Below the pieces are notes generated by a model. That model worked only from the letters and a program-made list of their open reading frames with translations. It ran no database searches and was not told where the DNA came from. This document shows, piece by piece, positions 40,647-53,340 of a stretch of DNA of 64,000 nucleotides (within the stretch, counting starts at the first letter, position 1; the number at the start of each line of letters is the position of its first letter). Position numbers and translations under genes: made by a program. This DNA is from Epiperipatus broadwayi (Eukaryota > Onychophora > Udeonychophora > Euonychophora > Peripatidae): positions 1,922,001-1,986,000 of the forward strand of contig JAQFVV010000056.1 of NCBI GenBank assembly GCA_028023455.1, read 5' to 3'.

Positions 40647-42108
40647 GGTTGAATATATATACATAAATTAAATATTTAAAAAGCAAATGCATCATATTGT
40701 ATTATAATACTTTCAGTTGCATAGAAAACATTGCTGAAGAAAGACACCATTGAACTGAAAAAAAAAATTATAATACACTATGGTGGTTCCTCAATCCATG
40801 GCATGCATTTCATTCCAAATTTTCCTGAGAATACCTGGAATCCTACATAATGTACATATTTAACAAACGTACAATATTTTACTCATTAAAATGCCAATAA
40901 AAATAGAATGCAATAAAAAAAAAAGATAATTTAAACAATAAACCAAAAGAGAGAGCAAATACATTATTGAGTGCACAAAATGCAAAAAGTGGTTGACTGC
41001 AAAATAATTAATGCTGATAATTGCACGATAAGTATGCATAAGAAGTTTTCAAATTCAAATGTATGAAATTTTAATTTTTTTTTTTTGTTTAATATTGATA
41101 AAAAAGGCTGTAAAAACTGAACTGTGAATTATCTGACAGGAGGGACTATTATATATTTGTTCTATTTATATGCTTATTTTACATATTCATACAGTGATTA
41201 ATTATGCACTTATATTTTACTTTATATCTTGTTCTACCCCCACCACAATTATACCTTCAACATATGCATAATATTTAATAAAAAAAAAGTTAAAAAAGAT
41301 GACGAAATCATATTTAGACATTGTATTCAAAGAATAGTGAAAATGATTAAGCATAATCTCTATCTGACTATGAGATTATTATCATATCAAATTACAATTT
41401 ATTCATTTACAAAATATAAAATGAAGTTAAATTCAAATAAATTTTTACTTATTATTTTCCCTACACTCAGATCTAAATTAAATTCAAAATACATAATCAT
41501 GTAAAAACAATAACTTTCCTGAATACATTATTTGAAAATTTTTCTTCTCAGATTTTAGTTCAGTTTTGGTTTTTAAAAGACTATTAATATATGCTATGAA
41601 TTGATGAGCCATTTAACCATACGATGTGTGTTAATATTATATTGATAAGACAAAGTAAGTATATTCTAGTATATGTATAAAATACTTATGGCCCTCTACT
41701 GTTTCAAATCAGATATAAAACACTAACATAAGCCCAATCACTATCATAAAATGAAAAAAATCAGAGTAGAATTTCTTATTGCACACTAGTCAATTATGAC
41801 TCAAACCATTATCCAGCCTAAATCTCATCAAGCAAACAAAAATGATATCTCAAACTATAATGAAAAACTTTTTAATGATATAATGATGCCACCCTATGAT
41901 ATGTGATTCAAATCCAGGCCAAGTGAATCATAAAGTTGAAAATAATTTGATTTACATAAAAAAAACTGATATGAATTTGCATATAATAGAATAAAATGCT
42001 TTAAATGGAAAAAAACAAAGTTACAAAAAAAGATACAGTAATTGATTATAGAAATGGTAAAGAAGAAAGATGATGAAAATATTAAAAGATTATTAGTAAA
42101 CATAATTG

Positions 42109-42345
42109 TTTATTTTTTAAACAAAAATAGGAAACTAAAAATACAACCGTAATAAGCTAACTAAGTTTTACATTTAAAAAAAAAAAAAGAAACCCAAAAA
42201 AAAAAAAGCAAAACCAAAAAAAAAAGCTTACTAACTTTAGGATTTATTTTTTAAACAAAAATAGGAAACCAAAAATACAATTGTAATAAGCGTACTAAGT
42301 TTTACATTTAAAAAACAGAAAGAAACCCCCCAAAAAAAAAACCAA
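42109..42345. repeat. Tandem duplication, period about 134 bp
   Basis: TTTATTTTTTAAACAAAAAT through AAGTTTTACATTTAAAAAA occurs at 42109 and again at 42243, with poly(A) and A-rich C-containing runs at the ends. Confidence 0.75.
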
Positions 42346-42919
42346 AAAATGTTGATTTTATTTTATATTTATTTATTTTGTTGGTGTTAATAAAAATAAA
42401 TGTTTACAAAAAAATAAAATAAAAATTGTGTTTAATTTATTTGTAAATAAACAAAAAAGTAAAAAAACAAGGAATTCAAATAAAAAAAAAGGCCTGGGAA
42501 TGTTCATAAGTTATATTTTTTCAAGAAAAACAACGCCCTCACCCAGCGTGGATGTCTATAAAACAACTTACCTATTTATGTAATTAATCAAGGCAGAATT
42601 TTATTGCTTAATATTATGAGTACAATATAATAAAAGCTTTCTATTAGTTCACCATTTAATTAAGATATAAAACTAATACAAGACTTATATGATCAGTTTC
42701 AAGAAAATCTTTTTCGTCAGTTGGGCTAAGATCTGACATCAATAGTAATAAAATCAGAAAAGACTTGAATTTCATTTATATAAAAGCAAAGGTGAAACAT
42801 ACAATTATTAAATATGATGATCTTTATAGTTAACAAGTATACATAATTATATTTTGAATAAATAGAAATTATAGACATTTTCTTTTTCTTTTTTTACAAA
42901 TGTTATCATTATTAATATA

Positions 42920-44205
42920 CACCCGAGTCTCGTTTTATGCGGATTTATTTAATGCAATTTTGAAATTATGCGATTCATGTTTCTTCTTAATATCTTTGTA
43001 TGTGATTTTATTTTATGCGATAAAAATTATTAGATCAGAAATTGAGCTCCAATAATGCGCTATTACTGTAAATATTATAAATTTCACGTACTCACGACAT
43101 ATTTAAAGTAATAGCGCATTATCGGAGTTCGACTTCCATCTAATAATTTCAATATTTTCAGCGCTTTAAAATAGTACTGTAATAGATTTTATGCAATGAG
43201 GAAGTTCATAATTCAATTAAAATCAGGCTTTCCCCATTTTATATACACGCATTAAATTTTACAAGACTATAATGCAAATCTGTTCAAACGTTATAGATGA
43301 AAAATACTATGTATGATGTTGTTTTTGCATTTTAAATCACGTTCTATTTTTGCTTTTTAAAAAAAAAGTACTTAATCAATTAATCATTTAGTGTCCAAGT
43401 TTATTTTTAAAAGGCGAGTAGCAGCGGAGGGTACAATTAAATTTGACAATCAAAATCTGATTTTTAATTGTAATTAACAATTTAAAAATTACGTAACGTG
43501 ATCTGAAATTAAGGTGATGTGAAACGATGAAATTTGATTTTTAAACGGAATTGAAAATTAAAAAATTAAAGACAAAAATAATAATTTAATTTTTAATTGT
43601 TAGTTTTAATTAAATTTTGCCCAACAGTGGTGAGTCGGTGTCTTTTTATTATCATAAGTCTAAGTTCTTATTTTTATTTTAAACTTTTAGTTTACTCTAA
43701 CGGAGCAAAAAAAAACACCCAAGAAAATGAATTTCTTTGTAAACAAAAATTTCAATTTTAGATCGCTTAGCGAAATGAGAAGGATCAACAGCAATTGGAA
43801 AACATTTTAGTTGTATTTCCTCTTAACTTCGTTTAAGGAGAAGCTACAGTACCTCACATCATGACGAATCTGACGTCTCAAATAGCGAAAATGATTAAAA
43901 TACTGTACATGTATGAAAAAAATGTAAATTACGCATAAAAATATATTGTTTTGAATAAGATTAAATACTGTAGTTAATAAAAAAAGTAAAAAAAGTTTGT
44001 CTTGTATCAATTTTTTTCAAATTTGAAATTTTTTATTAGTCATATTTTATTTTATTTTTTTTTTTTATGCAAATTTTAAAGTAATTTTACATTGTTGCTT
44101 TGCTTTTATGCGATTTTTCAAGGTAAGGTAAGTCTATTTTTATGCGATTTCTTTTGTGCGTGTTTTCTGAGGAACCTATCTACCGCATAAAACGAGATCC
44201 AGGTG
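42920..44205. mobile_element. TIR element copy 1 (1286 bp), Tc1/pogo-type, non-autonomous
   Basis: Left end CACCCGAGTCTCGTTTTATG and right end ATAAAACGAGATCCAGGTG form terminal inverted repeats, flanked by TA on both sides (42918-42919 and 44206-44207), the target of Tc1/mariner/pogo transposases. An internal inverted repeat spans 43024-43148 (AATAATGCGCTATTAC and its partner GTAATAGCGCATTAT). No intact transposase is present; a short LysLys-MetAsn-Phe-Phe-type peptide shared with copy 2 may be a relic of one. It lies in the 7.5-kb intron. Confidence 0.85.
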
Positions 44206-44339
44206 TATTCACAATATTATTAGTAAAGAAAGTGGATGAAACAAAAAGAATATAAAAATTCAAGATAGAAATAATAAATCTTCACCTGAATTAATTAAAA
44301 AAGAAAAATAATAATGAAATAGGTTGTGTAATAATAAAG

Positions 44340-45140
44340 AAAAAAGTTGCAAAAACGTTTTATTGAAAGGAAAATCAGCAAAGAACAAATAATTAATGAC
44401 ATTCTAATTTAATTATGTATTAAAGGCTAGAATGAAATAAGTTTGACAGAATTGTTAGGTTATTAGATTTCTTACTAACAATGGAGAAATGATCTAATAA
44501 AATAAAATATAAAAATTTTATAATAATTAATGTAATAGAACATCCTAAAACCATAACATGTCTTGAATGGGTATATTTTGAATAAATAACTTACATCTTT
44601 AAGAACAATTTGGATTTAGAAATAGTAGAAAGACAAAAATGCTACTGGAGTGATGGTAAGTAGTGTTCAGAGATATATAAAGAAGAATGTTTAATACTTA
44701 CTTCACTAATGTTGAAAAGCATTTAAGAGTAAATAAAATTATTTTGTTGGACAGTTTTATAATAAAAAAAAAGGTAGAGATTAGGAATGACATTTATGAG
44801 AAAGCACATATATTAATGAAAATATAAATGATATTTGTATAAAAGAGATATAACATAAAATGTTAAGATAATGATATAATCTATCTCCTGTTTTGTTTAA
44901 TACATAGAAGAGTTATTAAGTTATTCTGATAGTAATGGTATCAGTATTGAAAATAGAAAAGTTGATTACATCATATTTTCTGATGAAGGTGGACTTAGTC
45001 ATTTACAATTGGAAGTTAGTGATGTCAGCCATATCAGTTCATAATAGTTTAGAGGAGAATTACCATGGATTCATTTGCAGTTTGCCATGGACAATTAACT
45101 TGAACTCTACCATGAGCAATACTGAGATATTGGGATAATA
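44340..45140 (+). mobile_element. LINE remnant, reverse transcriptase fragments
   Basis: From about 44608 the frames read FGFRN-like text (EQFGFR region), then KNATGVMVSSVQRYIKKNV, matching the reverse transcriptase segment before motif A. At about 44890 SPVLFNTYRRVIKLF fits 'LSPLLFN'. At about 44960 VDYIIFSDEGGL fits a decayed motif C. The order and spacing suit the same LINE type as at 30-32 kb. It is heavily broken and the edges are uncertain. Confidence 0.6.
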
Positions 45141-46527
45141 AATTTAATATTTTGTCATAAGAAATTAATAAAACCATGTCATAAATGCCTATAAAGATTT
45201 TTTTTTTTTTTCAGATGTTACTTTATATATCGTGGCTTGAATATGGAATGAAGATTACTGAAATATTTTTATATGAATTTGATTTTATTAAATAAAAATT
45301 GTTTGATATGATTGTATTTGCTTCTTAGTAATTTTATTAATTAATTTTATCTATGACATTTCTATTATGACATCTTTAAATTTAGTTATATGAGGTTTAC
45401 AATAAATAGTTCAAGAAGATAATTTTAAATATTTGATCATAATTGTTTATTAAATATATTTATAATCAAATACAATATTAATCTGGTATTAAGATTTTAT
45501 AAAATATTGATAGAAATTAATTTCCAAACATTTTATTCAAACGTAAAAAATGTATACATATATATGTTAATACTTAAAGAGCTATGTGTGATGTGTCTAC
45601 AATATACTGTCGGAGTTCCATTAGGATAAACAGCTTTGCACTTATTAAATTGTAAAGTTTATTCATCTAGGATATCATACATAAGTAATAGAATGATTAA
45701 ATACCATTACATACAAGATAATTTTACATGTACAATGAGTTAATCAGAGTAAAGAAATAGTATAAAAAGAATTGCCTGACAATTTAAACCAAATTTGAAA
45801 TTAACTAATAGAAAAATAAAAATAACATATTTCAAGAAGTTACCAAATTTTTGTGAGTAAATTATTGCAGAATTTATTTATACAGAGGAATAAACAAATG
45901 GCATAATTGTATATAATGTGTACATAATAAATGTGTTACTATGCTTGTTAAATTAATATTCACTTACATGTTTTCTAGATATAGCTTCTATGAATATGTT
46001 GATCAGAGAGGGTCATAACTTTCTGATTATGCTCAAAATAAATAACTGAATTTAATGATCATGGGAACAAAATGAAGGAATTAGAGTGAAAAAATATTTA
46101 GAGAGAAAAAGAAAGAAGTAGAGCAAGGTAGTTATTTATTATAATTAGAATAATTCTGATGATTAACATTATTGTTATGATTTTCTAGGATACATCACAC
46201 TCACCAAAAGCATAAGAGTATATTTAGGAGACATTAGATTTCAATCATCTTTCAGTTTCTGGAAATACTTGGTAATGTGGTGCTATCCAATTAAACTAAG
46301 TATTTAATAAACAAATAATATATTAACCTCTTGTTGTTGCATCTTTCTTACAATCTCACTAGAAACACACATTTAGATTTTCATAATATGAATGTGTGTG
46401 TATGTAATATCTAAATAATAATATATAATAATGAAACAACATTAAATAAATATTTAGAACAATCAGTGTTATATAAGACAAAGTGTTTGTCAAATAATAA
46501 AACAAATAATATAAATAAAAAGCTTAC

Positions 46528-46652
46528 AAGACTGGATTGGAACCACACATTATATCTAATAATTTTATAGCTAGCATCTGCAATGGCTGATCCTGCTGAA
46601 CATATTGCTTCAGAAGTATATAATTATGATTTAATAATAAGAATGAAATAAT
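46528..46652 (-). CDS. EXD3: EXD3/mut-7-like exonuclease, 125-bp exon
   Basis: Acceptor TTTTACAG precedes 46652 and donor CTT|GTAAGC follows 46528. The exon enters in phase 0 and leaves two bases (TT) of a Leu codon. It encodes IISFLLLNHNYILLKQYV followed by a leucine-rich helix ending LLDIMCGSNPV. This matches the family segment of the type 'LLLQDK..LVERYV', which follows the preceding exon with no gap. No internal stop is present in this frame, and both other frames are closed. The following intron (about 7.5 kb) holds a LINE remnant, one TIR element and an LTR-like promoter region. Confidence 0.82.
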
Positions 46653-46899
46653 CTGTAAAAAAAAAACCATAATCAAAAAACATAATTTTACGTATTATTT
46701 TTTTATTAAAAAAAAACTATTTACTATCAGATAAATGTATAGTTTAAATGAATAAATATAAACTAAAAATTAAATTGAAGTAGCACTTTTTTTTTAATTG
46801 GAACAATGTAATAAAAGAACAAATCTATTTTTAAAAATATAATGAATGTCATAAGAAAATTTATCTTTGTTTTTAGAAGATAAAAAATACTTATTAACA

Positions 46900-48700
46900 T
46901 TGCTTTTAAACAGTAAATGCTTCTAAATTCTATACCACAAAAATAATGTAATAAAATTTTTAAAAAATATATGATTTTACAAAATTGAAACGAAACAATT
47001 AAGGATAAACTTAATATTATATCATAAACAAATAACAGATTTCATTTTTCTTTAGATATTCATTACAATTCTCACCTCTTTTCTTCAGGCAGCTAGTCCC
47101 ATTTCTATATGTTCATAAATGCATTAACTTTAAAATATACTTAATTCCTCTTTCATTACTTAATTTTTTCTAGCATTCCCAACAAATTTTCTAATATATT
47201 ACCTACTTAAAACTATGTTACATAATTATCCATTTTAGTCAAAACTTTTTCACATTGTTATTTCTTTTTTTAGCTATTGAAAAGTTTGATTATCTAAAAT
47301 TATTCCAAAAATCAAATATATGTTTTAATTCCAAAATTTAAAAACTATGATTAATGTTCTCCTGCAGATGAGTTGCTTTTGCTATTGAAATTCTATTTTA
47401 TTTTTAATTCTTTCACTACTATCATTTATCTGACAAAAATTTTAAGGATAAACATTTTATTATCCTACTGCTTTTTTTTCATTATTATTTTTAAATATTG
47501 CATCTTACTATAACAAATTTCTCACTATGTTTCTACAAATATCTTTTTTTTTTCTAATCATTACAAAATTATTTTTTGCCACCTTTTTTTAAATATATTT
47601 TTTCTTTTTCTTTATGATTTATATTTCTTCCTCATAAAAAGCCATATTCTGACAATAGTATTTTAACAAGTCTTTTTTTTTTTCACTAGTCTTATTCTAT
47701 TATTAAAGCATATAATTTAAAATAATCCTTTGTCTCATAAAACTGCATAATGTTTACTTTTTTTTTTTACAATTACTCACATTATTTGCCATTATCAAAA
47801 TCAATAGCAAGTTTCATAGAATGAACCATTCTTTTTTCAAAAACAATGCCATGTTGGCAAAATAAATATTCTAAATAAATAGCACATACAATACTGCTTC
47901 GTACTCTTAACCTTTTCTAATTTCTTCTAAAATTACATCTTTAACAAATATTTTCTTTATTAAGAATATACAGATTTCATAATAACTTTGTTTCTAATTA
48001 ATGCTCTTTCTTTTCAGTACATAATCAAAATGATCATTTTTTCAATCTCTCCAAACCAAATATTAATTTTTCTTTATGATTATTGATATCTTCAACAACA
48101 ATTCTCATAATATTTAGTATATTATTTTTTTTCAAAACCCAAATAAATTAAATAAAATCCATCTGTTTATTAACAATTATTACATCTACATAAAAATTAG
48201 AATAAGGGTCTTTCTTCAAATCATAACATAAATATATGAATATAAAGCCTTCTTCATAATTATATGCCATGTAATTGTCAAATATTTGAAAGCAATCAAT
48301 TATAAGTTTGTCTATGAAAAATAAAATTTAATGTTGGGATTACAGAACTGCCCCCATAAATTAGCTTTCATCAGATAAATGCAGAATGTATAGCCAATAT
48401 ACATTTTTATCCTTAACATTAATGAAGTAATAACTTTTATATGTACTTATTATAAGAATTTTTTACAAGTCAGATTTGTTAATCTTTTTTTTATTGTAAT
48501 CTTCTTATATCAATGCAATTTACTAATCAAACAAAAAATTAATTCACTTCAATCTGATCTCCAAAATTTTTACATAGATATTAGATTCAAATGAGGTTAT
48601 GTTGATATCTGCTTATTTAACTTTCACCCTTCTATGGAATTATTGTTTGGTTCTTGCAAATCTACATTAATTTTTCATTTGTAAGCAATTACTTTGATAC
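46900..48700. other. Pyrimidine-biased block, unidentified
   Basis: The plus strand is rich in T and C with few G, so the minus strand is purine-rich. Minus-strand frames give long semi-open stretches (for example near 48230-48300, FDNYMAYNYEEGFIFIYL) that look like decayed coding sequence, but I could not assign a family. Confidence 0.3.
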
Positions 48701-50846
48701 TAGAGAGCATCATATTAATATAACTTGAACCATAAAGTTGATGTTTATTGTTCAAGTTATTACTTATTATTTAACACTGTATATCTTTATATGCATTGTT
48801 ATCCCACACTATCTCTTTGTTGGATTAGCTCCTATGGCAAACACATCAAGTATACAGAGAATAAGATAAAATCAGCATTGATGCAGATATCTAGAACTAA
48901 CAAAATATAGAACATGAGATAAAAAAGGTTATATCCATTTCTTTACTTAAGTTTCTCAATGAATTTATAAAGTTTATCGAATAACATGTTATCCAGATAT
49001 TTATATAAATTCCATAAATGTTAGAACAAAGACTGTCTGTTATATGTTTAAATAATGCATAATCATAATAATAAAACTTATTACTATTCAAGTATTTCAA
49101 AATGGGGAAATTCATTCTGTTGGGAGAATTAACTAACTCTTCAGCTCAAAAAAAAAAAAAAATCTCTTCAAAATATAATAATAAGTATTCCTTTAAACTA
49201 TATTGTCGCTTTTATAAATATTTATGTATAAATTAGCTCTTAAATAATACCTTGTGTTTTTTAGAGATAAACATTTAACATAACAAAATACTGCCATATC
49301 CATAACATAGCTTCATAAAGTTTGATAGGAATGTTAGAGATATGTATTACTACAATGGTTCAAATAAATATTGATTCATAACTATCTTAAAAATGGCTAT
49401 ATGGATCTCTAGTTCACATATATAGGTATATTATTCTTACTCTCAAAAAAAAAAAATCATTATACTAACAAACTTTCCCTTTAAATGTATTTCTTGATTG
49501 ATGAATTATTTTAAATTATATGCAACTGAAAATATATGCGTGTCGGAAAAAAAAAAGTCTTTGTTTTAATATAAAATGCCAGTACAAATTTCAATAAATA
49601 CCTTTTTGGATTATATAATAAGTATATGTGTGTGTATTGTGGATTACATGATATTATTACAAATATATATATATTATCTGTGGCTATAGCTGTCTTTCCA
49701 TGGATACTAAGAGATATACAAAAAAAATATAGCAAAATTTATAAATGTATATTCACTTTAGTTTGAACCCAACCATAATTGATCGATCATCTGTTATTAA
49801 AAAAATCTTTTTTTTTTGTTTGTTTATTAAAAGCAAAGATAATTATTTTAAAAGTTTCTACTTCGAACTTGATGCCTAAGTGATCATTTTTAAAATGGCT
49901 AAGAATGCCTCTAGTTGTAGAATACTTGGATTTAGAACAGCTTCAATTAGATTTAAATATCACTTCTCAAATGATGGAATGAATTAGAAGAAGTCACAAG
50001 TTTTTCCTTTTTGAAAAAAGCTTCTTGATCCAAAATGTTGATCCTTTCTCCGGGTTGGGGATATATGTTTTATTTAATACGATTTTTTTCCCTTCACCTA
50101 TGCATGTTTATGACAATATTCCATCAATGTAAAATAAAAAGTATAGCAAGAAGACCTTAGGTGATTTATTTACCCATGCATCTTAGCAGTCATATCAAAT
50201 ACAAATGAAAATTTTCCTTTTCAACTAGTGCAAGTAAAATTAATAACACCAATATTTTTTTAGTTTTTATCAATTCCCAGATAGAGCAGCAATTTCCATT
50301 TTTCTTTTGTATTCAATTTTCATGAGTCAAGTATTCTCTAACTTTTTATTGTTTTCTACTAAATCCATTTCAAATTAATATTCTTGACATTAATAATAAA
50401 TTACATAGATGATTTCAATATAAATATTTTAAAATGATAACATAAAAAAAAAAAATGTAAATTACAAACAATACACATATATCTCTAGTTATTCCAGTTA
50501 TTACTATATTTATCACATATTTTAATAAACTTCATTTATCTATTTATTTATTACTGTTGCCTTCTCAATAATCTTACATAAATGATTAACTTTTAAAAAT
50601 GTCAAAAAAAAAAACGATAATTGTAATAATAAAAATATCAATGAAAATTGGAATATTTTATATATATGTTAAAGAAAATGAGTTACGTGGACCAAATACT
50701 TGGTCATTTAACTATATATGTTCGTAAATGATACAAAGATGTTTATCTTCTGATAATAAAATAACTTTAAAAAAATCTCATTTTTTTTAAATAAGCATAT
50801 TATTTTTTGATAAGGATTGAGCCTTCCAATCCTTACATTATATATA
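48700..50846. other. AT-rich intron
   Basis: No exon or element recognised. TA and A runs are frequent. Confidence 0.5.
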
Positions 50847-52289
50847 CACCCGGGTCTCGTTTTATGCGGATTTATTTAATGCGATTTTGAAGTTATGCGA
50901 TTCATGTTTCTTTTTAATATCTTTGTATGCGGTTTACTTTTATGCGATAAAAATTACTAGATCAGAAGTCGAGCTCCGATAATGCGCTATTACCTTAAAT
51001 ATTATAAATTTCGCCAACACGTCACATTTAAAGTAATAGCGCATTATTGGAGTTCGACTTCCATCTAATAATTTCAATATTTTCAGTGCTTTATAATAGT
51101 ACTGTAATAGATTTCATGCAATAAAGAAGTTCATAATTCACTTAAAATCAGGATTTCCCCATTTTATATACACACATTAAATTTTACAAGATTATAATGT
51201 AAATCTGTTCAAACGTTATAGATGCCTATACTACGCATGTTGTTATTTTTGCATTTGAAATCACATTCTATTTTTGCTTTTTAAAAAAGTACGTAATCAA
51301 TTAATCATTTAGTATCCGCAAGTACTGTAATAAATTTTACAAGATTATATAATGTAAATCTGTTCAAACATTATAGATGAAAAATACTATGTATGTTATT
51401 GTTTTTGCATTTTAAATCATGCTCTATTTTTGCTTTTTATAAAAAGAGTATGCAATCAATTAATCATTTAGTGTCCGCAAGTTTATTTTTAAAAGCTGTG
51501 TAACAGCGGTGGGCACAATTAAATTTGATAATTAAAATCTGATTTTTAATTGTAATTAACAATTTAAAAATTGCGTAATGTAAGGTGATGTGAAACGAAA
51601 TTTGATTTTAAAACGGAATTGAAAATTAAAGACAAAAATAAGAATTTAATTTTTAATTGTTAGTTTTAATTAAATTTTGCCCAACAGTAGTGAGTCAGTG
51701 TCTTTTTATTATCGTAAGTCTAAGTTCTTATTTTTATTTTAAACTTTTAGTTTACCCATCCAAGAAAATGAATTTCTTTGGAAACAAAAATTTCAATTTT
51801 AGATCGCTTAGTGAAATGGAAAGGATCAACAGCGATTAGAAAACATTTTAGTTGTATTTCCTCTTGACTTCATTTAAGGAGAATCTACAGTACCTCATAT
51901 CACATCACATCATGACGAATCTGATGTCTCAAATAGCGATAATGAATTAAATACCATACATGTATGAAAAAAATGTAAATTACACATAAAAATATATTGT
52001 TTTGAATAAAATTAAATACTGTAGTTAATAAAAAAAAGTAAAAAAAGTTTGTCTTGTATCAAATTTTTTTAAAATTTGAAATTTTTTATTAGTCATATTT
52101 TATTTTCTTATTTTTTTTTTATGCTAATTTTAAAGTAATTTTACATTGTTGCTTTGCTTTTATGTGATTTTTGGAAAATTACAGTATGTATCCCCCATTT
52201 TTCAAAGTAAGTTAAGTCTATTTTTGTGTGATTTCTTTTGTGCACATTTTCTGAGGAACCTATCTACCGCATAAAACGAGACCGAGGTG
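50847..52289. mobile_element. TIR element copy 2 (1443 bp), Tc1/pogo-type, non-autonomous
   Basis: Same element as 42920-44205: left end CACCCGGGTCTCGTTTTATG, right end ATAAAACGAGACCGAGGTG, flanked by TA (or TATA) on both sides. It shares the internal inverted repeat (50946-51075) and nearly all internal sequence. It is longer because a segment of about 150 bp (ATTTTACAAGATTATA...ATCATTTAGT) is duplicated in tandem at about 51178-51315 and 51336-51475. It ends only 80 bp from the 54-bp exon. Confidence 0.87.
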
Positions 52290-52369
52290 TATATAGTGTT
52301 ATTATAAATTTTAGGTTTAATATTAAATCAATTATTACATAACTAATAATATTCTAAAAAAAATCTTAC

Positions 52370-52423
52370 TTGCTCTGCATTAAAAGAACTTTGAAGATTT
52401 AAATTAATTATAGTCCAAGCTGC
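52370..52423 (-). CDS. EXD3: EXD3/mut-7-like exonuclease, 54-bp exon
   Basis: This exon has exactly 18 codons, phase 0 at both ends. It is bounded by acceptor TTTTTAG at 52424 and donor GAGCAA|GTAAGA at 52369. The translation is AAWTIINLNLQSSFNAEQ. It continues the previous exon (HNFTQ) directly and matches the family pattern of a small-residue and leucine helix after the HNFTQ-type segment. It is too short for any ORF caller. The next intron (5.7 kb) holds the second copy of the 1.4-kb TIR element. Confidence 0.82.
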
Positions 52424-52541
52424 CTAAAAATAAAAAAAAAATGAAAGATAATTTTCAAGATTGGGAAAGTTGTGATCAAACATAAAATCAGATTAGCATT
52501 TAAGGATTAATTCTCAATATTCAAATAATTTAGCAACATAC

Positions 52542-52901
52542 CTGTGTAAAATTATGGTTTTTTATTAATTGTTGTATATTTGGAATAAGCTGATGTTTTA
52601 CTTGGTCAAGTTTAAATAACAAACAAACTTTAGGAAATATTTTGCTATGACAAGTTACAGAAAAGACTTCTGTTTGTAAATGAAAAGTTAAAAGATGATC
52701 ACAAGAATCTTTATTTTCTTTTAACCAGTGAGAAAAATACCTCAAAACATATGTGTGATATTGAGCACTATCAGATGTCTTGTCACTGCCATATTTTAAT
52801 AGTTTTATACATTGAGAATAAGGATTTTCAGATTGTTGAAAATGTTGCAAAAAATACTGATAGAAAACAGCTTGCAACCAGCCTCTTCTTTCAAAACCCA
52901 T
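52542..52901 (-). CDS. EXD3: EXD3/mut-7-like exonuclease, N-terminal exon (120 codons)
   Basis: This is the longest coding exon in the window. It reads from ATG at 52901 to the donor CAG|GTATGT at 52541. The frame runs three codons into the intron (VCC, then stop), so the true end is the splice site. The translation begins MGFERRGWLQAVF and ends IPNIQQLIKNHNFTQ. It contains a leucine-rich helical stretch (VCLLFKLDQVKHQL) like the region that precedes the repeated helices in EXD3 proteins. The sequence just before the ATG is TTATAG, which could be an acceptor with the exon starting at 52903. The ATG may therefore be internal and one or more 5' exons may lie between 53 and 63 kb. It is 118 bp upstream of the next exon, the shortest intron of the gene. 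Confidence 0.82.
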
Positions 52902-52971
52902 ATCTATAATATATATATAATAAAAATAACGAATTACAACAGTGATAATATATTTTATAAATAACTATAAT

Positions 52972-53340
52972 AAATGTTATATAAAGAGCTCACAAGTAAG
53001 CTCTTAACAAGCTTTGCAGAATAACCCCAACACGTAGACCGGTTTCTGGTACTGGCTTCCTCGGTGAGGTGCTAGGATATTCAAGCATTATATTAAAAAT
53101 ACCAGGACAAGCCCAGCACTTTATCTAATGGATAAATATTAAGTAGAAAATCTGAAAATTTCAGACATTCATACATCTTCCAATCCAGCTATCTAATTTA
53201 AATAGCCATATGAGACTGAACCATATGCTTGAATATCCTAGTACCTCACTGAGGAAATCAATAGCAGAAACCAGTCTGGGGTTGGGGATATTCTGCAAAG
53301 CTTGTTAAGAGCTTAGTTGTGAGCTCTTTATATAACATTT
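52972..53340. mobile_element. MITE with about 120-bp inverted arms
   Basis: Left arm (52972 to about 53096) starts AAATGTTATATAAAGAGCTC and right arm (about 53226-53340) is its inverted copy, with small differences (TCACAAG/TCACAAC, CACGTAGACC/CCAGACTGG). The arms include GGTTTCTGG and CCCCA words shared with the foldback family at 456 and 59221. The centre is unrelated A/T sequence. It lies just upstream of the first recognised exon. Confidence 0.8.

Larger units (their letters stand above)
15922..52903 (-). other. EXD3: Span of EXD3/mut-7/Nibbler-like exonuclease gene (visible part)
   Basis: Nine minus-strand exons join in phase into a partial protein of about 350 residues. They lie at 52542-52901, 52370-52423, 46528-46652, 38927-39024, 34782-34855, 32733-32771, 25716-25822, 21191-21308 and 15922-15983. 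Every junction has a GT donor and an AG acceptor and keeps the frame, including the split codons. The order of motifs follows the animal EXD3/mut-7 family: N-terminal helical region first, then the DEDDy 3'-5' exonuclease domain. Nibbler in flies trims miRNA and piRNA 3' ends, and mut-7 in nematodes acts in RNA silencing; a similar role here is inferred. About 20-25 residues between the 32.7 kb and 25.8 kb exons are unplaced. The exons holding the remaining catalytic Asp and Tyr residues were not found. No stop or frameshift is seen in the nine exons, so the gene is probably functional. Confidence 0.8.

Noticed and set aside
40560-40650. tRNA gene
   Set aside because: Only a T-arm/B-box-like GTTCGAATCC is present. 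No acceptor stem, D arm or A box can be folded around it.
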